35,683 nucleotides of DNA. It comes from a virus. Below are positions 1 through 7,696 of the stretch, piece after piece. The first letter of the stretch is position 1, and every line of letters starts with the position of its first letter. A model generated the notes under the pieces. That model was not told the DNA's origin. It ran no database searches and saw nothing but the letters and a program-made list of their open reading frames with translations. The translations under genes and the position numbers were made by a program. Where the stretch lies: IMG/VR virus record IMGVR_UViG_3300031111_000024, positions 1 through 35,683 of that record. One strand, given 5' to 3'.

Positions 1-339
1 ACAAAAGATATTACAAAAGATAATGTCATAATACCCTTTCAGGAGATCATCGAAGACCTGAATTGTCGGCTCAAAGAAAGGAACCTGCGGGGCAATTACC
101 GGCACCAAAGCAAAGCCACCAGAGGGATGATATCGGCGCGCTGGAAAGAGGGGGCGCAGCTTGAAGATTTTCAGCACGTCCACAGGGTCATGGTATCGAA
201 ATGGTGGAACGACGACAAGATGTCACAATATCTCCGGCCGTCGACGCTGTACCGGGCATCGAAGTTTGAGGGGTATCTGAACCAAAAGTCACAAAAGGAA
301 CAACAGGATGACAGATTCAAAACAGCGTTTCCGCACTAA
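1..339 (+). CDS. Phage replication-type protein, conserved C-terminal domain (partial, 5' end missing)
   Basis: The reading frame is open at the left edge and ends at a TAA at 337-339, so only the last 112 residues are present. The visible part has the pattern of the conserved phage C-terminal domain seen on replication-initiation or helicase-loader-like proteins (TIGR02220 type): an IIEDLN start, a KATRGMISARWKEG stretch, an EDF segment, a KWWND core, then QYLRPSTLY and FEGYLNQ. In known phages this domain follows a winged-helix N-terminus, which would lie outside the window. The last 32 bases overlap the start of the DnaB-like helicase gene, so the two are probably translationally coupled; a loader or initiator next to its helicase is a common phage arrangement. 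The function in replication is inferred from family and context. Confidence 0.75.
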   Translation, partial: TKDITKDNVIIPFQEIIEDLNCRLKERNLRGNYRHQSKATRGMISARWKEGAQLEDFQHVHRVMVSKWWNDDKMSQYLRPSTLYRASKFEGYLNQKSQKEQQDDRFKTAFPH

Positions 340-1684
340 GGAGCCACCACATTCGATTGAGGCAGAACGATCTGCACTCGGGGCTATAATGAGATCACCT
401 GACGCCCTTGAGGGTGTGATGGAATTCCTACCTAACGCGGAGGCTTTCTATGCTCCGAAATATCGAAAAATCTATAATGCCTGTCTGTTGTTGGTGGCCA
501 AGAATGAACCTGTTGATATCACCACGGTGTCGACTGAGCTGGATACGTCGGGGGATCTCGAGTCAATCGGCGGTCGGGTTCACTTGGTTGATCTGGCCGA
601 ATATGAAGCACTGGTGTCGAACGCGAAACACTACGCGCTAATCATTCAAGATTGTTGGGTGAAGCGACGGGTGATCCAAGCCTGCGATGAAATCATAGCC
701 CTGGCTTATTCCGGGGACGTGTCGGCTGAGGAGTTGATATCGATTGCAGAAACAAAGATTGCAGCGGTTGGGATCGGTGTGGTGACCCAAGATTCGTTCC
801 ACTTTGGGGATGTTATGCCGCAAATCCTCACTGAGATAGATGGTTGGGTAAGTGGGGAGATGCAAAAGAAGGTTGTTGCAACAGGGTTCCCAGGCTTTGA
901 CAAGAGGTTTGTCGGATTTATGGGAGGCGACCTGGTGATCATCGGGGGGAAGCCGTCGCAAGGGAAGACACAGTTGGCGGTCCAGATATCCATGCACGCG
1001 GCGAAGTCAAGGAAAGAACCTGTATTGTTTGTGTCTATGGAAATGCCCCGGGTTCAGGTTGGCTCCCGTTTTGTTTATGCCGATGCCCGAGTCAATTCGA
1101 TGGACGTGAAACGACAGGCCTTGCGGGATGGTGACTTTGACAAGATAACCAAGTCGGCAAATCGCTTGGCGCAGTTACCTATCTACTTCGCAGACACCGT
1201 AAACCTGACAATCAACGCCCTGTGGGCGATGGCGCACAAGCTAAAGAGGAAAGAGGGGCTCGGTTTGGTTGTGGTGGACTACCTACAGCTCATGCACCCG
1301 GGGATGAAAAAGGAAAACCGACAGCAGGAAGTGGCGCACGTTTCTCGAATGCTCAAAGCGTTGGCTTTGGCGCTGAACGTCCCAGTGGTCGCTTTGAGTC
1401 AGTTCTCAAACACTGCCTATCAGAGAGATCGGGCCAGCCTGGGTGATCTTCGGGATAGCGGGGCAATCAGCCAAGACGCCGACGATGTGCTGTTCGTTTG
1501 GGAGAGCCGAGATGAACGGCAGCAGTACATTTCGGTCGAGAAGATGCGCAACGGAGAGCGCGGGGACCACAAGATGCTGTTTATCGATGGGCGCTGGGAG
1601 GAACCAGCTTTCAACCCACCGCCGGAACCGGCCCTATCATACGTTGACGGGAAGACGGCGCAAGCGGGGGATATGCCGTTTTGA
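308..1684 (+). CDS. dnaB: DnaB-like replicative DNA helicase
   Basis: 458 residues, the normal length for a phage or bacterial DnaB. The N-terminal domain (about residues 15-120) starts with the typical PHSIEAERSALGAIM segment. The RecA-like motor has a Walker A motif GGKPSQGKT at about 213-221, followed by LFVSMEMP, and a Walker B VVVDYLQLM with its aspartate at 324. The C-terminal part has SGAISQDADDVLFVW and the arginine-containing KMRNGERG seen in DnaB. It unwinds DNA as a hexamer at the replication fork. The start at 308 has AAAGGA ten bases upstream (294-299) and lies inside the end of the preceding replication-type gene. Identification is strong; the gene symbol is by homology pattern only. 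Confidence 0.95.
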   Translation: MTDSKQRFRTKEPPHSIEAERSALGAIMRSPDALEGVMEFLPNAEAFYAPKYRKIYNACLLLVAKNEPVDITTVSTELDTSGDLESIGGRVHLVDLAEYEALVSNAKHYALIIQDCWVKRRVIQACDEIIALAYSGDVSAEELISIAETKIAAVGIGVVTQDSFHFGDVMPQILTEIDGWVSGEMQKKVVATGFPGFDKRFVGFMGGDLVIIGGKPSQGKTQLAVQISMHAAKSRKEPVLFVSMEMPRVQVGSRFVYADARVNSMDVKRQALRDGDFDKITKSANRLAQLPIYFADTVNLTINALWAMAHKLKRKEGLGLVVVDYLQLMHPGMKKENRQQEVAHVSRMLKALALALNVPVVALSQFSNTAYQRDRASLGDLRDSGAISQDADDVLFVWESRDERQQYISVEKMRNGERGDHKMLFIDGRWEEPAFNPPPEPALSYVDGKTAQAGDMPF

Positions 1685-1842
1685 ACAGACACAAAGCACA
1701 GTTCTCCCTGTATGCGATCAGGTCCGGTCTCTGGCGCGAGATCCGGGCGGCAGCCGATCCTGTTGAATGCTGGCGTCTGATGTATCGCAACTGGTGGGGC
1801 GGGTATATGGCAAGGCAACGAGAGGAGGCTACGGATGGCTAA
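1681..1842 (+). CDS. Small hypothetical protein, TTG start
   Basis: A 53-residue frame opening with TTG at 1681, overlapping the helicase stop as TTGA, with GGGGGA about ten bases upstream. The product is rich in arginine and tryptophan (ends MYRNWWGGYMARQREEATDG) and has no recognisable domain. It fills an otherwise empty 150-base gap and its end overlaps the next gene's start at 1835, which fits the dense packing of the neighbourhood. The TTG start and short length make it uncertain; the gap could instead be a leader for the next gene. Confidence 0.45.
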   Translation: MNRHKAQFSLYAIRSGLWREIRAAADPVECWRLMYRNWWGGYMARQREEATDG

Positions 1843-2338
1843 GACAGCAGAAGAAAGACGGGCATACCAGCGGGATTATTACCACAAGAATGCCGAGGCA
1901 CGCCGGGCGTATCACAGGCGATGGACAGAGAGGAACCGGCCGGCAAGGAAGATATCGAAGGCGGGTGAGTCCCCGTATGGCGATACCAGGACGGCCGAGG
2001 GTTTGAAAGCGTACCGAAAAGCGTACTATGAAGCCCACAAATACAAGGCTGCCGAACACCAGAAGCGGCGGGATGCCCAAAAGAAGGCGGCTGGTACACC
2101 CCGATGGAAACGGCGGTTACGCGAACAGTCCCGTCAAGCCGGGCAATCCTACACGGCTTCCGATCTGGTGCATATGCCAACGGAGAAAGCAGCACAGGCG
2201 TTCGACAAGATACTGAGGGGTGAGGGGGTGCTGGTCCGTTCGGCGGAGACCGGCGATCATCCTGTGGCTTTGCGGGCAATCGACTACAGCCGTGAATCCC
2301 GTTTCAGCCGGGACAAGGTGGGGGGGAAGCTGGCGTGA
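1835..2338 (+). CDS. Hypothetical basic protein
   Basis: 167 residues, strongly basic, beginning with a helical stretch rich in Arg, Tyr, Lys and Glu (RRAYQRDYYHKNAEARRAYH), then a similar stretch near residues 55-85 (LKAYRKAYYEAHKYKAAEH). Such Arg/Tyr helices often precede HNH nuclease domains in phage proteins, but no HNH motif or cysteine pairs are present here. The start has GAGGAGG upstream (1821-1827). It overlaps the first DNA methyltransferase gene by four bases, GTGA style, so it is in the same operon. Nucleic acid binding is a guess from charge; I do not recognise the family. Confidence 0.8.
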   Translation: MAKTAEERRAYQRDYYHKNAEARRAYHRRWTERNRPARKISKAGESPYGDTRTAEGLKAYRKAYYEAHKYKAAEHQKRRDAQKKAAGTPRWKRRLREQSRQAGQSYTASDLVHMPTEKAAQAFDKILRGEGVLVRSAETGDHPVALRAIDYSRESRFSRDKVGGKLA

Positions 2339-3330
2339 AGTGGCCTGACGACTACATCGACAAGATCATCTGTGGCGATTGCTTGGAGGTGATGCAGGGC
2401 ATCCCCGATGGGGCAGTTGACCTCGTTGTCACCGATCCGCCGTATAATATTGGCAAGGATACGTGGGATAGAAGACCCGATTACGTTGGGTGGATTAGTG
2501 GTGCTTTTATTGGGTGTGATCGCGTCCTAAATGACCGAGGCTGCTTGTGGTTCAGCCATATGGTATTTCCGCTCTTGGCGGATATTCATCAGGAAATAAT
2601 ACAGACCACAGACCTCCGTCATGTCCAGTTTATCACCATAGACAAAGGGGTGGAGTCTATTGCGGGAAGGACGTCGGCAAGTCTGAGAACGTTTCCTCGC
2701 GCTACGGAGTATTACCAGCTTTACGCCTACGAAGACCCAACTGGAGCAGAGCAGTTGAGTGGCGAGATTGCATTAAAGAATCCGATGGCTCTATATTTAC
2801 GACAAGAAATTGATAGGTCGGGGGTTTCGCGTAAGGAAGTCGCATCCATTTTCCCATCCAAGACGGGCGGATTGACTGGTTGTGTATCTAATTGGCTCCT
2901 TGGCTATAACCTGCCATCCGTAGAACAATACGAGGCTATACGGGGACGCCTTGGGAAAGACTACCTGAGGCGTGAGTACGAAGACCTGAGGCGTGAGTAC
3001 GAAGACCTGAGGCGTGAGTACGAAGACCTGAGGCGTGCATTCAATTTGCCGTTTGGAGTGACCGATGTTTGGCGATACTGCTTCTCTGACGGTAAAAACA
3101 ACGGGCATTGTACGGAAAAACCAATAGGGGTAATGAGCCGAATCGTGTCCGCGAGTTCCCATACTGGCGACATCATTCTCGATCCCTTCTGCGGTAGCGG
3201 CACGACCTGTGTGGCGGCAAAGCAGCTTGGGCGGCATTACATCGGAATCGAAATCAACCCTGACTACTGCAAGATAGCCGAGGACAGGTTGCGGCAATGC
3301 GAGCTGTTCCCGGCGGGGAGTGAGGCATGA
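2335..3330 (+). CDS. DNA methyltransferase (N4/N6 type) with inserted HTH and heptad repeat
   Basis: 331 residues; starts with GTG at 2335. The order of motifs is DPPY (residues 34-37) before DPFCGSGTT (283-291), the beta-type order of DNA amino-methyltransferases. Between them is an insert with a helix-turn-helix-like segment (about 150-200, with SGVSRKEVASIF and VSNWLLGYNLPS) followed by three exact LRREYED heptads (residues 211-231), predicted coiled coil. The insert probably recognises the DNA target. The enzyme would methylate adenine N6 or cytosine N4 in phage DNA, likely to evade host restriction; no cognate restriction enzyme is visible nearby. It overlaps the next methyltransferase gene by four bases. 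Methyltransferase activity is certain by motif; the specificity is not. Confidence 0.93.
   Translation: MKWPDDYIDKIICGDCLEVMQGIPDGAVDLVVTDPPYNIGKDTWDRRPDYVGWISGAFIGCDRVLNDRGCLWFSHMVFPLLADIHQEIIQTTDLRHVQFITIDKGVESIAGRTSASLRTFPRATEYYQLYAYEDPTGAEQLSGEIALKNPMALYLRQEIDRSGVSRKEVASIFPSKTGGLTGCVSNWLLGYNLPSVEQYEAIRGRLGKDYLRREYEDLRREYEDLRREYEDLRRAFNLPFGVTDVWRYCFSDGKNNGHCTEKPIGVMSRIVSASSHTGDIILDPFCGSGTTCVAAKQLGRHYIGIEINPDYCKIAEDRLRQCELFPAGSEA
2965..3037 (+). repeat. 21-bp in-frame tandem repeat in methyltransferase gene
   Basis: Three exact copies of a 21-base unit (2965-2985, 2986-3006, 3007-3027) followed by the first ten bases of a fourth. Each unit encodes one LRREYED heptad, so adding or losing a unit keeps the frame and changes a predicted coiled coil by two helical turns. 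Exactly identical copies at the DNA level point to recent slippage or gene conversion. Confidence 0.95.
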
Positions 3331-5516
3331 AGTGGCCTGACCACATCGGACGAATCATCTGTGATGACTGCCTGACCGGGCTTCGCTCCGTCCCTGACAA
3401 CGTGGTGCATTGTGTTGTAACAAGTCCACCCTACTGGGGCTTGAGAGATTACGGCGTTGACGGCCAGCTCGGCCTTGAAGGGACGCCAGAGGAATACATC
3501 GGCAAAATGGTGGAGATATTCCGAGAGGTCCGGCGGGTGCTGAGAGACGACGGCACCTGCTGGCTGAATCTGGGGGACTCGTATTGGGGCGGCAAGGGGA
3601 AGTTGTCACAGGCATGGTCAACCGAACACCAAGACCGCGAGACACTCCAAAAATCACAGCACCAGATTTGCACGACAGGCGAGACGCGCCCGCAGGACGG
3701 GAAACACGACACAATCAAGCCTAAAGACCTCTGCGGCATCCCTTGGCGCGTGGCGTTGGCGTTGCAGGCGGACGGCTGGTATTTGCGTAGTGACGTTATC
3801 TGGTGCCTATCTGGTGGCACCCACGTTTACGCCAAGACACAGAAGGGCGAAATGCCGATGACAATCAAAGACCTTTATCGGCTCAAGCCTGAAACGGTGC
3901 AGCTCTGGAACGGTAAGAGGTGGACGCAACTTCTCGGTATGAACAAGAACCATCGGGCCGGTGATGAATTGGAAATCGTATTGAGATCGGGCGAAAGAAT
4001 CTCATGTACGCCAACGCATAAATTTCCCACTAAACGCGGGCTATTGGAAGCATCAGAACTACGGCTCGGTGACATTCTCAAGCGGGTCCGCCTGCCTCAA
4101 CCGGAGCATCCGAGAGATTGTGCTATTGACCATGATGCGGCTTGGTTCGCTGGTCTTTATCTTGCCGAAGGTTCACGCTCTGGCAGTTGCATTCAGATCG
4201 CGGGGCACGTCAAGGAGTCGTCCAGGTGGCGGGCGGTTACTCGGATCGCCGCGAAGTATGGCGGTTCGGCTACGAGAACCATCAACGGTAATAAGATGGA
4301 CATTCGCGTTTATGGCAAGGTGCTGAACGCGATCATTGACGAGTTGGTGTCTGGCAGGACGGCGCACGATAAGTGTTTCGCTCCGGTTGTCTGGCAGTAC
4401 AGCAATGATTTTGTCGACCGTATGCTTGCCGGGTATATGTCTGGCGATGGCCACTACGACGAAAAGAACGGGCGGTATCGCCTCGGTTTCTGCCGGAACT
4501 ATAACCTTGAGCGCGACCTGCGGACGGCCTGTGCGCGACTCGGTTTCCACCTGACACTCAAGATGTCCCATTCAAAATGTAACGAGAAGTCTTTCCCTTC
4601 ATTTAGGGGCGAGATGCGGTTTACGCTCAGTGACCACCGGAATAAGCGATCAAGGAACGAGATTGTAGAGATTCGGAAGTCTCGATGTCGGTATGTCTAC
4701 GACCTCGGTGTGGCCGACGATCCCCATACGTTCGCTTTGGCATCGGGTATTCTGACGCACAATTCAAAGCCGAACCCGATGCCAGAGAGCGTAACGGATC
4801 GGCCGACAAAGGCGCATGAGTACATCTTCCTACTCACGAAATCGGCGCGGTACTTCTACGACAACGAGGCGGTCAAGGAATCGACCACTGCACAGCCCAG
4901 AACGTGCGGAGCGAATAGCCGTGCTAACTGTGATCGTGATCCTGCCCACCAAACCAGGAAACAGGACGCTGTCGGAAGCCGCAGGTATGCAGGGTTCAAT
5001 GACCGATACGACTTTGCGAACCCGCCTACTGGTCGCAACCTCCGCACTGTCTGGAGCATAGCAACCGAGCCATACCCCGAGGCCCACTTTGCCACATTTC
5101 CCCGGAAGATACCGATGACCTGCATCCGGGCCGGTACATCCGAGCGGGGCGTATGCCCTGAATGCGGGGCACCGTGGGAAAGGGTGGTGGAGAAGGACAA
5201 ATCGTTTGAAAGCGGATCCGGGCGCAGCGGGAATCCGATAGCAGGGAAGAACGGACCCGACCTGCAAGGCGGAGGAGATACGGGAGACATCCGCAAGGGG
5301 CCGGTAGTGTCTACCACGACCACCGGATGGGAACCGACCTGTTCCTGTGGTCTGCCTGATACGGTCGGCGCGATCGTCCTCGATCCGTTCATGGGGTCCG
5401 GTACGACGATGCTGGTGGCGCGGGAGATGGGGCGCAGGGCTTTCGGGTTTGAACTGAACCCGGGGTATGTCGGTCTGGCAAACAAGCGTAATGGGCAGGA
5501 GGTTTTGTTCCAATGA
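3327..5516 (+). CDS. DNA methyltransferase interrupted by an intein
   Basis: 729 residues as translated; removing the 320-residue intein (residues 160-479) leaves a 409-residue enzyme. The host protein has SPPYWGLRDYG (SPPY at 33-36), the N4-cytosine-type variant of the catalytic motif, and DPFMGSGTT at 686-694. The rejoined extein reads DVIW/SKPNPMPESV, a conserved stretch of this methyltransferase family, which confirms the splice site. A CPECG and CSCG pair before the last motif looks like a zinc-binding knuckle and is typical of this family. It starts in the ATGA overlap with the previous methyltransferase and ends in an ATGA overlap with the resolvase gene. Expected role: modification of phage DNA against restriction, active only after splicing. 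Confidence 0.95.
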   Translation: MKWPDHIGRIICDDCLTGLRSVPDNVVHCVVTSPPYWGLRDYGVDGQLGLEGTPEEYIGKMVEIFREVRRVLRDDGTCWLNLGDSYWGGKGKLSQAWSTEHQDRETLQKSQHQICTTGETRPQDGKHDTIKPKDLCGIPWRVALALQADGWYLRSDVIWCLSGGTHVYAKTQKGEMPMTIKDLYRLKPETVQLWNGKRWTQLLGMNKNHRAGDELEIVLRSGERISCTPTHKFPTKRGLLEASELRLGDILKRVRLPQPEHPRDCAIDHDAAWFAGLYLAEGSRSGSCIQIAGHVKESSRWRAVTRIAAKYGGSATRTINGNKMDIRVYGKVLNAIIDELVSGRTAHDKCFAPVVWQYSNDFVDRMLAGYMSGDGHYDEKNGRYRLGFCRNYNLERDLRTACARLGFHLTLKMSHSKCNEKSFPSFRGEMRFTLSDHRNKRSRNEIVEIRKSRCRYVYDLGVADDPHTFALASGILTHNSKPNPMPESVTDRPTKAHEYIFLLTKSARYFYDNEAVKESTTAQPRTCGANSRANCDRDPAHQTRKQDAVGSRRYAGFNDRYDFANPPTGRNLRTVWSIATEPYPEAHFATFPRKIPMTCIRAGTSERGVCPECGAPWERVVEKDKSFESGSGRSGNPIAGKNGPDLQGGGDTGDIRKGPVVSTTTTGWEPTCSCGLPDTVGAIVLDPFMGSGTTMLVAREMGRRAFGFELNPGYVGLANKRNGQEVLFQ
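3804..4763 (+). other. Intein with LAGLIDADG homing endonuclease
   Basis: In-frame intein of 320 residues inside the methyltransferase. The first residue is Cys160, the block B motif TPTH is at 228-231, and the end is GILTHN with His478-Asn479, followed by Ser480 as the first C-extein residue. All residues needed for splicing are present. Between them is a two-motif LAGLIDADG endonuclease: FAGLYLAEG (acidic Glu281) and LAGYMSGDG (Asp374). Both acidic catalytic residues are kept, so the homing endonuclease looks intact. It sits in a conserved motif of the host enzyme, as expected of an element that targets conserved sites. Confidence 0.95.
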
Positions 5517-6163
5517 AGACTCAGCCACGGACGGCGTTTTGGGCCACGGAAGGCCCTGTCGAGTTTCGGGTATTCGGGGTGCCCCGGCAATGGCCGAAGG
5601 AAAACAGCACCACGACTATCGACAAGAATACAAGCCGGGTTGTGGGGCGGCGGGTGTTCCATCGGGACTACCGGACCCGCAAGAATCCAATCACGGGCAA
5701 GGTTGAAAAATACGACCACGGCTACCTGAAGAAGTGGAGGGATATAGTACAAGACCAGATCCACAGGCAGATGCAGGCGTTGGGGTTGAAGCCGTTTCCA
5801 AAGAACCATCCTTTGGCTATCGGGATATTGATTTTTAAGCCGAAGCCGAAATCGTGCAAGCTCGAATTGCCGTCGCAGATGCCGGACATGGACAACTACG
5901 AATACGCGATCAACAACGCCTTGAAGAGCACCCGAACGAAAAAGGGGCCGGGGCTATTCCCTGACGGGGTGCTGTTCTATGACGATGACTGTCCGGTCTG
6001 GATACTGGACCCGACCGGCAAGGTATGGGCTACGAAAGAGCACCCTCCCGGCGCCCTGATAACGATTCAGGATGCATGGTATCTGAGAGGAAAGATATCT
6101 GATCGGTTGAAGATCATCCGAGAAGAGAAGTGGCAACCAACAGAGCAAGGAGTGACGATATGA
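5513..6163 (+). CDS. rusA: RusA-like Holliday junction resolvase
   Basis: 216 residues. The central region has the RusA signature: PDMDNYEYAINNALK with Asp125, Asp127 and Asn128, and a later acidic cluster DDD at 157-159 (PDGVLFYDDDCPV), which together hold the metal ions. RusA enzymes cut four-way DNA junctions made by recombination or replication, and in phages they resolve branched DNA before packaging. The protein is longer than E. coli RusA (about 120 residues), with extra sequence at both ends. It is coupled by ATGA overlaps to the methyltransferase before it and the small gene after it. The assignment rests on the motif arrangement and the replication-gene context. Confidence 0.85.
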   Translation: MKTQPRTAFWATEGPVEFRVFGVPRQWPKENSTTTIDKNTSRVVGRRVFHRDYRTRKNPITGKVEKYDHGYLKKWRDIVQDQIHRQMQALGLKPFPKNHPLAIGILIFKPKPKSCKLELPSQMPDMDNYEYAINNALKSTRTKKGPGLFPDGVLFYDDDCPVWILDPTGKVWATKEHPPGALITIQDAWYLRGKISDRLKIIREEKWQPTEQGVTI

Positions 6164-6366
6164 ATCTGGCAGAAAACGAAATCATTATCAGGGTCGAAGA
6201 TCTGGACTGGGTACTTGAATTCGTCGACGACCTGATGGGCGAGAAGGTGATGATCCCGACGGACGCTGAGAAGTACGACCGGTTGCAGGCGATACTGAGG
6301 TCGTCAAACTGTCGCAACATTCCGGGAACGCATGAGTATATGCGGGTCACCCCATGCGACGAATAA
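6160..6366 (+). CDS. Hypothetical acidic small protein
   Basis: 68 residues starting MNLAENEIII. I chose the ATG at 6160 over an in-frame ATG at 6130 because it has AAGGAG seven to twelve bases upstream and forms an ATGA overlap with the resolvase stop. The product is acidic and probably helical (VEDLDWVLEFVDDLMGEK). No domain is recognised. It overlaps the start of the next, exported protein gene by 13 bases. Confidence 0.75.
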   Translation: MNLAENEIIIRVEDLDWVLEFVDDLMGEKVMIPTDAEKYDRLQAILRSSNCRNIPGTHEYMRVTPCDE

Positions 6367-6710
6367 CCCTCCTAACCCTGGTCCTGGTCCTGCTGCCGAT
6401 ATCCCCCAGGTCAGCGGAGTACCGGATGGTCGAGGTCATGGACCCACTGGTGACATCGACCACAACGATTGACACGTTTGTCTACCCTGCGCCCGACACG
6501 GCATCGGCAATCGTCATGGCGCAGTCAGGGCTTGCCTACGTTGGCGGAGGGGTGTGGACGGGGCAGTACGATTGCAGGGATAGATGGGGCAACCGCGTGA
6601 AGGCGCGTTGGTTGCAGGTGCAGTTTCCCGGAGATGCCAATAACGATAATCGTGTCAACATCGGCGACCTGTGTTGGCTGGTGTCGGTGCTGTTTGGAGG
6701 TGATATGTGA
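6354..6710 (+). CDS. Exported protein with a C-terminal dockerin-like repeat
   Basis: 118 residues. The N-terminus is a clear signal peptide: MRR, a leucine/valine-rich core (LLTLVLVLLPI) and a possible cleavage after PRSA near residue 21. The C-terminus, about residues 92-117, reads GDANNDNRVNIGDLCWLV, the calcium-loop and helix pattern of a type I dockerin half-repeat, common at the ends of secreted proteins in FCB-group and related bacteria. The middle (22-90) is unrecognised and has two cysteines or fewer. It was probably acquired from a host and would act outside the cytoplasm, perhaps on the cell surface or in superinfection exclusion; that role is speculation. Confidence 0.8.
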   Translation: MRRITLLTLVLVLLPISPRSAEYRMVEVMDPLVTSTTTIDTFVYPAPDTASAIVMAQSGLAYVGGGVWTGQYDCRDRWGNRVKARWLQVQFPGDANNDNRVNIGDLCWLVSVLFGGDM

Positions 6711-6949
6711 GTAAGAATCTGAGTCCGAGAATGCAGGCGGTCGTGGACAAGATGAGGGAAATCGAGAAACCCCTGAATGTGACTCGTTGGGGCGACGAAT
6801 ACACGATTGGCACCGATGCCAATGGTGACAGGATAAACTACAGTACCGTTCGCGCCCTGATAAATCGCGGGCTGCTGCAGTATGCGGGGACAGATCGTCT
6901 TACCGTCTCCTACACCCTAACCCCGGAGGCGCTTCGTGAGCAAGGATGA
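6707..6949 (+). CDS. Hypothetical small protein, possible winged-helix
   Basis: 80 residues with a GTG start at 6707, in a GTGA overlap with the previous stop and with GGAGG at about 6696. The sequence NYSTVRALINRGLLQYAG followed by a beta-rich SYTLTPEAL is the layout of a winged-helix DNA-binding fold (a recognition-helix region then TPEGL-like wing end). This would suit a small regulator, but the similarity is only by pattern and I do not recognise the family. Confidence 0.75.
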   Translation: MSKNLSPRMQAVVDKMREIEKPLNVTRWGDEYTIGTDANGDRINYSTVRALINRGLLQYAGTDRLTVSYTLTPEALREQG

Positions 6950-7091
6950 TCGTGACGCCTTCACTCCGGCACGGCATACCACCAACTGGCAGAAGGGTGA
7001 GTTGAATAGGATCAAGCGATGGTGGAACAAGTTACAGCGACGCCTTACGGGGCGATCAATCAAACGGGAATTGGAGGCGCGAGATGAGTGA
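6936..7091 (+). CDS. Small basic hypothetical protein
   Basis: 51 residues, GTG start at 6936, with GGAGG (6925-6929) seven bases upstream. The product MSKDDRDAFTPARHTTNWQK continues with a lysine/arginine- and tryptophan-rich helix (RIKRWWNKLQRRLTGR). It bridges the space between two neighbouring genes, overlapping both by a few bases, which supports it being real. No domain is recognised. Confidence 0.6.
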   Translation: MSKDDRDAFTPARHTTNWQKGELNRIKRWWNKLQRRLTGRSIKRELEARDE

Positions 7092-7449
7092 GATAGAATA
7101 CGAACTGTGGGAGCTGGACGCTCACCGCGCTGTCCCGACGCCGGACGGTGAACCAGTGGACCCATACAATCAGGAGAGGTGTAGCGCAGACGAGGCCGAT
7201 AATGCGTTTATCCGTGACATTACAGGCACGCTGGTAGATATGACACCTGTCACGATGCGGCGAGTAGTTGACGCATGGAACCTTTGCGCCGACCACCCCG
7301 ACCTTGACGGCTGCGTGGTGGTGGAGAAGAAGGATGTGGAGAGAGCTATCAGAGGGCTAAAGTCTCTCAGTGGTGGCGGGTTCAATGTAACACGCGCCGA
7401 CGATATGGCTATCGACCGCCTGGATTCTGCGCTGCGGGGGGATGAATGA
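7084..7449 (+). CDS. Hypothetical protein
   Basis: 121 residues, acidic, with GGAGG eight to twelve bases before the ATG. It has no signal peptide, membrane segment or known motif that I can see. The C-terminal half (KKDVERAIRGLKSL and DDMAIDRLDSALRG) looks helical. It belongs to the run of small accessory genes between the replication block and the packaging block. Confidence 0.75.
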   Translation: MSEIEYELWELDAHRAVPTPDGEPVDPYNQERCSADEADNAFIRDITGTLVDMTPVTMRRVVDAWNLCADHPDLDGCVVVEKKDVERAIRGLKSLSGGGFNVTRADDMAIDRLDSALRGDE

Positions 7450-7482
7450 GTAAAAACACCTTCAAACATAGGGAGATTTGTT

Positions 7483-7695
7483 ATGTCGAAGAAACTTGAG
7501 TTCATGGAAGTGGATGAACCAACTCGGACGTATCACTACGCTGACGGCTCAACACTCGAAATCCCGTCCGGCGTTAAGTCTATGGCCGTAACGAGTAGCG
7601 GGACGCATCGTATCAATGCCAATGATGGGCGGCGGTGGATTGTCGTGCCTGGGTGGATAGCAGTAGAGTTCACTGCCGACGACTGGACGTTTTGA
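7483..7695 (+). CDS. Hypothetical small protein
   Basis: 70 residues, beta-rich, preceded by AGGGAGA. The sequence YHYADGSTLEIPSGVKSM followed by SGTHRINANDGRRWIVVPGW looks like a small beta-sheet domain. The C-terminus ends in aromatic residues (DDWTF). No family recognised. Confidence 0.7.
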   Translation: MSKKLEFMEVDEPTRTYHYADGSTLEIPSGVKSMAVTSSGTHRINANDGRRWIVVPGWIAVEFTADDWTF

Positions 7696-7696
7696 G

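Noticed and set aside
2965-3037. CRISPR-like array
   Set aside because: The repeats are contiguous, in-frame coding units without spacers.
3804-4763. Free-standing homing endonuclease gene
   Set aside because: The LAGLIDADG motifs lie within an intein that is in frame with both parts of the methyltransferase.
4856-5809. Long minus-strand open frame opposite the methyltransferase and resolvase genes
   Set aside because: It runs across two clear + strand genes with known motifs and has no ribosome site or recognisable domain.
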